From: JAVBMV01 sp031552145
GTDB lineage: Bacteria > Myxococcota > Myxococcia > Myxococcales > UBA5297
Assembly: GCA_031552145.1 (NCBI GenBank)
Contig: JAVBMV010000004.1
Coordinates: 178,389 to 242,388 of the forward strand
Length of the DNA stretch: 64,000 nucleotides
Reading direction: 5' to 3'
Part shown: positions 29,430 to 36,773 of the stretch, in pieces
Layout: each line of letters opens with the position of its first letter
Numbering within the stretch: the stretch's first letter is position 1
Notes under the pieces: generated by a model
What the model was told of the DNA's origin: nothing
Seen by the model: only the letters and a program-made list of their open reading frames with translations
The model's database searches: none
Made by a program: the position numbers and the translations under genes

Positions 29430-29601
29430 TTCGCTCCTCCATCGCCCTGAAAACCAGAGAACACTCTACCCGGACCCGCCAATAGATGGCACATGCGGCC
29501 GGCCCGGGCAGCGCTCCACGCGCGGCAAGGTGCGCCCATGGGAGCACATTTCACTTCCTCGCCGGAGTGGCTTGCTTCAGAATGGCCCATCCGGAGGAGC
29601 C

Positions 29602-30069
29602 GTGAAGAAGCGCACATGGGCCGTCCTCTCCCTGCTCGCCTTGGGAGTGACCGCCGCAACCATCGCCCTGCTCGCTCATCGATTAGAGCACGAGAAGCTC
29701 TTCTTCGCCCTGCAGATCGAAGAGGGAGGGGTGATCCTGGCGCGCCCGAAGCTCCTGGGAGAGACGGGGCTCGCGCTCTCGATGAGGCTCGTCGATCCGG
29801 AAGAACCGGAGCGGACTCGCCTCGCCCTCGAGCTGCTGCCATCGAGGACGGGGCGCGCCTACCACGTCGAAATCGCCCTAGAGATTCCAGGCAAGGGGGC
29901 GCAGATCTCGGGCGAACTCGAGCTGATGCACGGAGAAGAGCGCCACGTGAACCTCTCAGGGACCTCTCAAGCCTTCACCGTCACGATGCTATTGATGCGC
30001 GTCGATTCTCCCGAGTTCGACGCCTATATGGAGCTGGCCCGCCGCGAGCTGGAGAGCCAGGCGAGCTGA
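29602..30069 (+). CDS. hypothetical membrane-anchored or secreted protein
   Basis: 155 residues starting at GTG 29602, which has GGAGG five bases upstream. The frame is open to 29314, but that part is antisense to the HIT gene and is rejected. N-terminal hydrophobic segment (WAVLSLLALGVTAATIALLA) is a signal anchor; the rest looks like a beta-rich domain (LARPKLLGETGLALSMRLVDPEEPERTRLALELLPSRTG). No family recognised. It lies 43 bases before the DsbA-like lipoprotein gene and could be cotranscribed with it. Confidence 0.65.
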   Translation: MKKRTWAVLSLLALGVTAATIALLAHRLEHEKLFFALQIEEGGVILARPKLLGETGLALSMRLVDPEEPERTRLALELLPSRTGRAYHVEIALEIPGKGAQISGELELMHGEERHVNLSGTSQAFTVTMLLMRVDSPEFDAYMELARRELESQAS

Positions 30070-30112
30070 GTCGCCACATCTTTTGTAGTGCAACCACAGA
30101 CAAGGACACCCC

Positions 30113-31126
30113 ATGACAACCCGCTTCGCCCAGCGCCTCGCCCTCCTCTCCCTCATGACCGCGGCCGCGTGCCATCCCGCGGCGCGCAACGGAGGGAACG
30201 CGGGCCAGCCCCAGCCGGCCGACTCCACCGTCGTCGCGACCTATAGCGGCAAGAGCATCACGCTGGGCGAGCTGGACAAGTCCATCTCCAAGGAACTCTA
30301 CGAGACTCGGCGGCGTGCGCTCGAGTCGAAGATCATCACCGAGCTCGTCCAGGCCGAGGCGACGAAGCAGGGGCTGACCGAGGATCAGCTCTTCGAGAAG
30401 ATCAGCGCCCAGGCCGCGCCCAAGAGCGAGGAGGAGCTGCGCAAGCTCTATGAGGAGCACAAAGATCGCTTCGGCGGCGCATCATTCGAGGAGGTGCGCC
30501 CCGCGCTCGAGAAGTCGGGTGGGCGCGAGGCAGAGCGCGAGGCGGTCATGTCCTTCGTCTCGAAGCTGCGCGAAGAGGCGAAGGTAAAGATCGCGCTCCC
30601 GCAGCCCCGCGTCACGGTCGAAGCGAAGGGGCCCGCGAAGGGGCCGGCCGACGCCCCCATCACCATCGTCGAGTTCTCCGACTTCGAGTGCCCCTACTGC
30701 GCCATGGCCGAGAAGAGCGTCGACGAGGTAATGGAGGCCTACAAGGGCAAGGTGCGCGTGGTCTTCCGCGACTTCCCGCTCCCCTTCCACGCCAAGGCCC
30801 CCAAGGCCTCCGAGGCGGCCCACTGCGCGGGCGAGCAGGGCAAGTATTGGGAGATGCACGCCGCTCTCTTCGCCGATCAGGGCAAGCTCGAGATCGATGC
30901 GCTCAAGGCGACCGCCGGCACCCTCTCGCTCGATCAGAAGAAATTCGATGCCTGCCTCGACGGCGGCAAGATGGCCGCGAAGCTCGAGGAGAACAAGGAG
31001 GCCGGCAAGGCGCTCGGCATCAACGGCACGCCCGCCTTCTTCATCAATGGGCGCGAGCTCTCCGGCGCGGTCCCTTTCGAGCAGTTCAAGGAGATCATCG
31101 ACGAGGAGCTGGCAGCAGCAAAGTAA
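30113..31126 (+). CDS. lipoprotein combining a SurA-N-like helical region and a DsbA-type thioredoxin domain
   Basis: 337 residues. Signal peptide with lipobox AAAC (Cys20). Residues about 40-160 are helical and read like the SurA/PpiD N-terminal chaperone region (VVATYSGKSITLGELDKSISKEL). Residues about 165-335 are a DsbA/DSBA-like thioredoxin domain (TIVEFSDFECPYC with active-site Cys193-Pro-Tyr-Cys196, ALGINGTPAFFINGRELSG with the cis-Pro loop). It probably catalyses disulfide exchange on exported proteins while holding them (inference). The downstream CarD gene begins 13 bases after the stop. Confidence 0.88.
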   Translation: MTTRFAQRLALLSLMTAAACHPAARNGGNAGQPQPADSTVVATYSGKSITLGELDKSISKELYETRRRALESKIITELVQAEATKQGLTEDQLFEKISAQAAPKSEEELRKLYEEHKDRFGGASFEEVRPALEKSGGREAEREAVMSFVSKLREEAKVKIALPQPRVTVEAKGPAKGPADAPITIVEFSDFECPYCAMAEKSVDEVMEAYKGKVRVVFRDFPLPFHAKAPKASEAAHCAGEQGKYWEMHAALFADQGKLEIDALKATAGTLSLDQKKFDACLDGGKMAAKLEENKEAGKALGINGTPAFFINGRELSGAVPFEQFKEIIDEELAAAK

Positions 31127-31139
31127 CTGGAGGGGCGCC

Positions 31140-32123
31140 ATGTCCATTGCCGAAGCAGCGCTGAAACCGGGAGATAGGGTCGTCTATTCAAACCAGGGTG
31201 TCTGCCGCGTGGTCGACACCGTAGCGCTAGAGATCGCGGGCCATAGCGAGACGATGCTCCGGCTCGCGCGGGAAGATGACGGTGCGATCGTCATGATCCC
31301 GCGCGGGCGCGCCGAGAAGGCGGGGCTGCGGCGCCTCGCCGACGAGGAGGAACTCGCGGGCGTCTTCGCGCTGCTCTCGGCGCCGGTCGAGGGGCCCGAG
31401 CTCGACTGGAAGGTGCGCCACCGCACCCACGGCGAGATGATGGCGGGGGGCTCTCTCTCGAGCCTGGCGCAGGTGGTCAAGGCGCTGACGACGCTCTCCG
31501 AGCTGCGGCCGCTGCCCCCCAAGGAGCGCATCGTCTACGACAACGCGCGCCACCTACTCATCGCCGAGATCGCCGCGGCCGCGGCGATCCCGCTGCTCTG
31601 CGCGGAGGATGCGGTGGACGTCGCCCTCTTCCCGCCAGGGAAGGTGCGCGCCAAGCCCACCGTGCTCCCCAAGAGCGCCGCCTTCGCGCTCGACGACGAT
31701 CTGTCGGGCCTCGACGCAGCGCTGGGTACGGCGGGCGCTTTCGGGGAGGAGGAGCTCGGCACGGAAGAGAGTGAAGAGGCCGAAGAGGCCGAGTCCGAGG
31801 AGGCCGAAGGCGAAACCGAGGAGACCTCCGAGCCCGAGGAGGGCGAAGACGAGCGCCCCGCGAAGAAGGCACGAGCGACGAAGGCCTCCAAGGAGAAGGC
31901 AACGGCATCGGCGAAGAGCAAGACCGAGAGCGCGAAGCCAAAAGCCAAGGGCGCAAAGACGGCCAAGCCAAAAGTAAAGGCGCCAAAGGAAGAGAGTCAG
32001 CCGAAGGCCAAGGCGAAGGAGAAGCCCACGGCGAAGGCAAAGGAGACCAAGACCGCCAAGCGGGCTCTACCCGCAGCAAAGGCGAGCAGCTCGTCGAAGA
32101 CCAAGGCGAAGAGAAAGGCATAG
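31140..32123 (+). CDS. CarD/CdnL-family regulator with acidic stretch and histone-H1-like basic tail
   Basis: 327 residues. Residues about 8-165 are a CarD_CdnL_TRCF domain (LKPGDRVVYSNQGVCRVV; the C-terminal helices follow), which binds RNA polymerase beta in relatives. Residues about 200-245 are almost all Glu/Ser/Asp, and 246-327 are Lys/Ala/Pro-rich like histone H1 tails. This order (RNAP-binding module, acidic run, basic DNA-binding tail) is that of Myxococcus CarD, except that the tail here lacks RGRP AT-hooks. ATG at 31140 has GGAGG 6 bases upstream. Next gene starts 8 bases after its stop. Confidence 0.9.
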   Translation: MSIAEAALKPGDRVVYSNQGVCRVVDTVALEIAGHSETMLRLAREDDGAIVMIPRGRAEKAGLRRLADEEELAGVFALLSAPVEGPELDWKVRHRTHGEMMAGGSLSSLAQVVKALTTLSELRPLPPKERIVYDNARHLLIAEIAAAAAIPLLCAEDAVDVALFPPGKVRAKPTVLPKSAAFALDDDLSGLDAALGTAGAFGEEELGTEESEEAEEAESEEAEGETEETSEPEEGEDERPAKKARATKASKEKATASAKSKTESAKPKAKGAKTAKPKVKAPKEESQPKAKAKEKPTAKAKETKTAKRALPAAKASSSSKTKAKRKA

Positions 32124-32131
32124 GGCGATCC

Positions 32132-32680
32132 ATGATCCGCATCGCAACCCTCGATCCCTTCGAGCCAGAGCTGCTCGACTCGCTGATAAGGACCGTCTAC
32201 CAGGCCTACGGGCTCGGCTGCGCCCACGCCGGCGAGCTCCCCTTTCCCTCCGAACTGAAGGAGTCGAAGGAGGGGTTCGACGCCCTGCGCCTCCTCGAGT
32301 GCGCGCCCGCCGTCACCGCCTACGGCGACGACCGCGTGCTCTATCTCACCTCTAGGCCGCTCGCGCCGCGCGCGTCGCCGGGACAGGGCGCGCAGGCAAA
32401 GCGCGCGCTCAATGTTCCGACGCCGGGCTTCACCGAGCCCACCACCAAGAGGGGCGTCGTCACCTCTCACGGCCTGCCCAAGGGAGAGAAGTTGGCCAAG
32501 GCGCTCGCGCGGCAGCTCATTCATGACGTTGGGCATCTGTGGGAGCTGCACCACTGCCTCGATCCCAAGTGCGCGATGTTCCCGCCCTGGACGCCGGAGT
32601 ATCAAGCCGCGGGCGAACCGGTGCTCTGCCTCTTCTGCCGCGACAAGAGCGAGAGGGCTATTCGGCCGGCGCGCTCGTGA
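32132..32680 (+). CDS. archaemetzincin-like protein with altered catalytic motif
   Basis: 182 residues matching the archaemetzincin pattern HExxHxxGx3Cx4CxM...CxxC. Here it reads HDVGHLWELHHC (His131-Cys142), LDPKCAM, then CLFC near the C-terminus. All Zn-ligating His and structural Cys positions are kept, but the catalytic Glu is Asp132 and the family Gly is Glu138. The N-terminal half (DPFEPELLDSLIRTVYQAYG, DDRVLYLTSRPLAPR) fits the family. Proteolytic activity is doubtful. It follows the CarD gene by 8 bases, and its stop overlaps the next start. Confidence 0.8.
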   Translation: MIRIATLDPFEPELLDSLIRTVYQAYGLGCAHAGELPFPSELKESKEGFDALRLLECAPAVTAYGDDRVLYLTSRPLAPRASPGQGAQAKRALNVPTPGFTEPTTKRGVVTSHGLPKGEKLAKALARQLIHDVGHLWELHHCLDPKCAMFPPWTPEYQAAGEPVLCLFCRDKSERAIRPARS

Positions 32681-33618
32681 TGGCGAGCCAGAAGTGGAGA
32701 AGGTGGATTGGAGCGCTCGAGGCGCTCTCCATCGCGCTCGCGGGAGCGCTCTCGCTCCTCTTCTACGCCAAGCTCCCCAGCACTCTGCCCTCCGAGGAGG
32801 ACTACCGCGCTGCCATCGCCGCCACCGGCGCCAGCAAAGCGCGGAGCGCTCCCGGCGACGCGCTGCTGCTCTCTCCCCACTGGGCGGAGCGCGCGCGGCT
32901 CTTCGCTGGCACTCTGCCCGTCATCAACGTCACGCGCGCGCCGTTGCGCGAGCAGATACGCGAGCTGCCCCGCCTCTTCCTCCTCACCTTGCCCGAGCTG
33001 CCGCGCGCCGGCACCACCGAGATGGTGGAAGCGCTCCGGCGCGCCCACTTCGAGCAGCAGGGCGAGACGGAGCGCTTCGGCGCGCTGAGCCTCTCGCTCT
33101 TCGTCAACAGGGAGCAGGAGCGCCCGCTCGAGAGGGCCAGCGCGCTGCTCTCACAAGCAGAGGTCTATATCGCCAAGGCCGATGGCGGGCACGAGCCCTA
33201 CACCCGCACCGCGCCAGCGCGGTTCAGCTCGTCGCGCGCGGGATGGCTCACGGTAGAAGCGAACACCTACGAGATCGATCAAGACCCATTCCATTGCGTC
33301 TACGCTCATCCCGTCGGCGCCGAGCCGCTCGTGCTCGAGTTTCCGCGCTTCCCACTCGGGCGCACATTCAAAGTGACGGCGGGGCTCATTGGTCAAATGG
33401 CGCTCAGGAGCGAGGGCTTTGGTCCGCTCGACTTCACGGTCTCGATTGACGGAGGGCCCTCGGAGCGCCTGACGTTGCTGCCGCGCGATCCCGGCGCCAG
33501 GTTCTTCACCCTGGAGACAACCTCCCTCGCGGGGAAGAGCGCCCGCGTGCGCTTCGAGGTGGTGGCGCCCAATCCCCATTGGCGCATCTTCTGTTTCGAG
33601 GCGGAGGCGCTGCCATGA
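32680..33618 (+). CDS. hypothetical membrane-anchored protein upstream of a GT39-like glycosyltransferase
   Basis: 312 residues. One N-terminal transmembrane helix (LEALSIALAGALSLLFYAKLPS), then a soluble, probably periplasmic part; the C-terminal half (residues about 180-310) is beta-rich with a carbohydrate-binding-module look (LVLEFPRFPLGRTFKVTAG, FEVVAPNPHWRIFCFEAEAL). ATG at 32680 shares bases with the previous stop; a GTG at 32677 is an alternative. Its own stop overlaps the glycosyltransferase start (ATGA), so it may assist that enzyme. No family recognised. Confidence 0.75.
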   Translation: MASQKWRRWIGALEALSIALAGALSLLFYAKLPSTLPSEEDYRAAIAATGASKARSAPGDALLLSPHWAERARLFAGTLPVINVTRAPLREQIRELPRLFLLTLPELPRAGTTEMVEALRRAHFEQQGETERFGALSLSLFVNREQERPLERASALLSQAEVYIAKADGGHEPYTRTAPARFSSSRAGWLTVEANTYEIDQDPFHCVYAHPVGAEPLVLEFPRFPLGRTFKVTAGLIGQMALRSEGFGPLDFTVSIDGGPSERLTLLPRDPGARFFTLETTSLAGKSARVRFEVVAPNPHWRIFCFEAEALP

Positions 33619-35318
33619 GCGCGCTCGACCCCCGCGCGCCCCGCCGCGGCGATAGGTGGATCGCGCTTCTGCTCTGCGCGGCCACCTTTGTGGCGATGGC
33701 GTTCACCGAGAAGTCCATCGGCTTCACGCGCGACGAAGGGTTCTACTTCAACGCGGGCAGCTCCTACGCCAAGTGGTTCGAAGACCTCTGGACTGGCGCG
33801 AAGGCAGGCCTCCCACTCCAAGCCTTCGGCGACGAGGCGATTGCGCGCCGCTTCGAGAATAACCACGAGCATCCCGTGCTCATGAAAAGTCTATACGGCC
33901 TCTCGCACAAGCTCTTGAGCGAAAAGCTGGGGTTGCTGCGCGACGCCGCGGGCTTCAGAGTGCCCGCCTGGCTCGCGGCGGGGCTCTTGTCCGCGCTGCT
34001 CTTCCTCTTCGGGTCGCGCTTCGTCTCGCGCGCGGGAGGAGTGCTCGCCGTGCTCGCCTTTTGGCTCGCGCCGCGCCACTTCTTCCACGCTCATATCGCC
34101 TGCTTCGACGTGCCGATCGCCTGCGCCTGGCTCTTCGTCGTCTATGCCTATTGGCGCAGCCTCTCGCCCGGCCCCGCGCACCGTCGCTGGTCGATCATCA
34201 CCGGCGTCGCCTTTGGGCTCGCGCTCGCCATCAAGCACAACGCCTGGATCATCCCCGGCGTGCTCCTCATCCACTGGGCGCTCGCCGACGGACCCTCCAG
34301 CGCGCGCGGCGCCTGGCGCGAGGGGCCAGGTCGCAGGGCGCGCGCGTTCCTCTCCTCATTGGCCCCCTTCGGCGCGCTCTTCACCATCGGCCCCCTGCTC
34401 TTCTTCCTGCACTGGCCCTATCTTTGGCACAAGACCTGGGAGCGGCTCGCCTTCTACGTCGAGTTCCATACCGGCCACGTCAACTATCCGTGGGAGTATT
34501 TCGGCACGGTCCTCGCCGAGGCGCCCTTTCCTCCCTTCTACGCCTTCGGCCTCACTCTGGTGACGCTCCCTCTGGCGACGTTGCTCCTCGCCACGACCGG
34601 GACGGTGGTAGAGCTCGCGCGCGCGGCGGCGGGCCTCCTCCCGAGGCGCCTCGCCTCGCCCTTCGCGCGCCTCGCCTCGCCCATCGACAGCGACTCGCTC
34701 CTCGTGCTCGGCAACGCCTTCGCCTCCCTCGTCGTCTTCTCGCTCCCGTTTACGCCCATCTTCGGAGGGATGAAGCACTGGCTCCCCTCGATGGTCTTTC
34801 TCTCGCTCTTCGCCGCGCGCGCCCTGGTGCGCGCCTCGAGCGCGCTCGCGTCGCTCTGGCCCAGGGCAAAGAGCGCCGCGCTTCCCGTCCTCGCCTCGCT
34901 GGCGCTGGCGCCGGGGCTCGTGGGCGTAATCCACAACCATCCCTATGGCCCCAGCTTCTACAACGAGCTCGCCGGCGGCTATCCCGGCGGCGCCTCGCTC
35001 GGAATGCACAGACAGTATTGGTCCGCGAACGTCACCGGAGTGCTCCCCTGGCTCAACGAACACGCGCCGAAAAACGCGCGCATCTACTTCCATGAAGTGA
35101 CCTGGGATTCGTTCGTCGCCTACAAGAAGGCGAAGATGTTGCGGGAAGATATTCAGATGGCCGGCGACATCAAAGGCTCGCAGCTCGCCGTCTACCAATA
35201 CATGCCCGAGTTCAGAGGCACCGAATACGACATCTGGAACGAATATGGGACGCGCGTCCCCGCCCACGGTCTCTACCTGGACGAGACGCCGCAGATCGTC
35301 GTCTATCAGCGGCGGTGA
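33615..35318 (+). CDS. GT39/PMT-like integral membrane glycosyltransferase
   Basis: 567 residues with about ten membrane helices. The first periplasmic loop holds an acidic Asp-Glu pair (FTRDEGFYFNAGSSYAKW), as in PMT/ArnT-type GT-C enzymes that use polyprenyl-phosphate sugars. The loop HAHIACFDVPIACAWLF and a second-loop Lys/His region (FGGMKHWLPSM) also fit. The soluble C-terminal part follows the last helix. Acceptor unknown (lipid or protein). It is the last gene of the run that starts with the DsbA-like lipoprotein or CarD. Confidence 0.85.
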   Translation: MSALDPRAPRRGDRWIALLLCAATFVAMAFTEKSIGFTRDEGFYFNAGSSYAKWFEDLWTGAKAGLPLQAFGDEAIARRFENNHEHPVLMKSLYGLSHKLLSEKLGLLRDAAGFRVPAWLAAGLLSALLFLFGSRFVSRAGGVLAVLAFWLAPRHFFHAHIACFDVPIACAWLFVVYAYWRSLSPGPAHRRWSIITGVAFGLALAIKHNAWIIPGVLLIHWALADGPSSARGAWREGPGRRARAFLSSLAPFGALFTIGPLLFFLHWPYLWHKTWERLAFYVEFHTGHVNYPWEYFGTVLAEAPFPPFYAFGLTLVTLPLATLLLATTGTVVELARAAAGLLPRRLASPFARLASPIDSDSLLVLGNAFASLVVFSLPFTPIFGGMKHWLPSMVFLSLFAARALVRASSALASLWPRAKSAALPVLASLALAPGLVGVIHNHPYGPSFYNELAGGYPGGASLGMHRQYWSANVTGVLPWLNEHAPKNARIYFHEVTWDSFVAYKKAKMLREDIQMAGDIKGSQLAVYQYMPEFRGTEYDIWNEYGTRVPAHGLYLDETPQIVVYQRR

Positions 35319-35363
35319 ATGGGGAGAGATGCTCCGACAGGAACACCTCTCTGTAGGCGCCGT

Positions 35364-35390
35364 TCCCGATGGCCATATGGACCATCGGGA
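35364..35390. terminator. hairpin between convergent genes (possible bidirectional terminator)
   Basis: Perfect 9-bp stem TCCCGATGG / CCATCGGGA with a 9-base loop, between the glycosyltransferase stop and the convergent small secreted gene. No T-run on either side, so termination would be Rho-assisted or the hairpin protects 3' ends. Confidence 0.4.
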
Positions 35391-35410
35391 GCCATGCGAA
35401 GGGATATCTT

Positions 35411-35686
35411 CTACAGGTTCTCGACCGAGCGCTGAATCTCAGGGCTGAAGTCGCCACGCGTTCTCACATGAGAACGAAAAGACGGAGCGGGGCGATATAC
35501 GATGGTTCCCTGATTCGGGCCGTGGATGGCCCCCTTTATGTCGTCGCCATCGAAGATAATTATTTCCGGGGTTCGGGCAGTGTTTACCTTGGCCTCCTGC
35601 ACGGTCTGAGCCAGCGCGACGCCACCCGCTCCGAGAAGCATTAGAGAAAGAACCACGGCAACGACTTTCGCCATTCTTGCCATCAT
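35411..35686 (-). CDS. small secreted hypothetical protein
   Basis: 91 residues. A clear signal peptide (MAKVVAVVLSLMLLGAGGVALAQ, cleavage after ALA) and a mature part of about 60 residues with EIIIFDGDDIKGAIHGPN, an Arg-rich centre and SPEIQRSVENL at the end. Small and convergent with the glycosyltransferase. The alternative start MAKVV (four codons in) is equally plausible. No family recognised; coding is supported by the signal peptide and codon use. Confidence 0.7.
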   Translation of the reverse strand: MMARMAKVVAVVLSLMLLGAGGVALAQTVQEAKVNTARTPEIIIFDGDDIKGAIHGPNQGTIVYRPAPSFRSHVRTRGDFSPEIQRSVENL

Positions 35687-35842
35687 GTCTGCCTCCGCTG
35701 TCTAGCCTGGAGACCTTCCAAGCTGGCGCCAGTCTACGCTTCGAGGCGGCTATGGGCAAGGGGAGCAAAGCCGCCAACCCCGACACATCTAGTGGGCTCG
35801 CCCCTCGTCAATCCGAGAGCACCTCTCGAGCGAAGCATGCCC

Positions 35843-36757
35843 TCACCCCACCGCCGCCTTCCGCTGACGCCAGGCCGCCTGCGCCGAATAGAGCGCCAGC
35901 GCCGACCAGATGAGCGCGAAGGCGATAGCGTGCGCCCGGGAGAAATGCTCGCCGAAGGCGAGGACACCCAACGAGAGCTGCAGCGTGGGAGAGATGTACT
36001 GCAAGAACCCCAGCGTGGAGAGTTTCAGTCTGTTGGCGGCGTCGCTAAAGAGCACCAGCGGAATGGCGGTGATGGGGCCGGCGAGCGCGAGGGCGAAGCC
36101 TTGGGTCAGCCCTTCGAAGCTGCCGAAGTGTCCGAAAGTGCCACTCCCCTTCACGGCCAGCACCACGAGGTAGGTCAGGGCGGCGGGCGCCAGCAGGACC
36201 GTCTCGGCGAAGAGGCCGGCGAAGGGATCTTGTCCGCCCAGCTTTCGTATGAGCCCATAGAATCCGAAGGAGAACGCCAGCGCCAGGGATATCCAGAGCG
36301 GGGCGCGGTAGCTGACAGCCAGCCAAACGACTCCCGACGCCGCGACGGCGATGGCCAGCCACTGCACGCGCGTAAGCCGCTCGCGCAGGAAGAGGATCCC
36401 GAGCAGCACCGTCAGGAGCGGGTTGATGTAGTACCCAAGGCTCGACTCGACCAAATGGTTATGGGCCACCGCCATGATGTAGATGAGCCAGTTGACCGCG
36501 ATGAGCGCACCGGTAAGCAGTGAAACGAAGAAGGCCCGCCCGGTGAGCGCGCGCTTCACTGCGCCCCACTTGCGCTTTCTGGTAATGGCCCACGTCAGGA
36601 AGAGCGTCGACCAGACGATCCGGTGGCAGAGCACCTCGAGCGGCGCGGCAAAACCCACCCACTTGAAATAGATGGGCGCCATTCCCCAGATGAGGTAGGC
36701 GCTCAGGCCGGCCATCAGGCCGCGCCGAACGGATTGAGATCGATGCTCGTCGTGCAA
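35843..36757 (-). CDS. rarD: EamA/RarD-family permease
   Basis: 304 residues and ten predicted membrane helices. RarD signatures: GLSAYLIWGMAPIYFKWV, EVLCHRIVWSTLF, NWLIYIMAVAHNHLVESSLGYYINPLLTVLLG and TLGFLQYISPTLQLSLGVLAFGE. RarD members are drug/metabolite transporters of unclear substrate. 16 bases follow the helicase stop, so it is probably cotranscribed with the helicase and sirtuin genes. The 156 bases after its stop hold only a loose GGCGGC-type stem. Confidence 0.93.
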   Translation of the reverse strand: MHDEHRSQSVRRGLMAGLSAYLIWGMAPIYFKWVGFAAPLEVLCHRIVWSTLFLTWAITRKRKWGAVKRALTGRAFFVSLLTGALIAVNWLIYIMAVAHNHLVESSLGYYINPLLTVLLGILFLRERLTRVQWLAIAVAASGVVWLAVSYRAPLWISLALAFSFGFYGLIRKLGGQDPFAGLFAETVLLAPAALTYLVVLAVKGSGTFGHFGSFEGLTQGFALALAGPITAIPLVLFSDAANRLKLSTLGFLQYISPTLQLSLGVLAFGEHFSRAHAIAFALIWSALALYSAQAAWRQRKAAVG

Positions 36758-36773
36758 GGGTCGCCGCCTCGGC

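Noticed and set aside
29314..29601. N-terminal extension of the 29602-30069 gene back to an ATG at 29314
   Set aside because: That stretch is antisense to the HIT gene and low in coding character; the GTG at 29602 has a good ribosome site and is followed by a signal anchor.
35745..35775. GGCGGCT/AGCCGCC stem after rarD as a terminator
   Set aside because: 17-base loop and no T-run; too weak to call.
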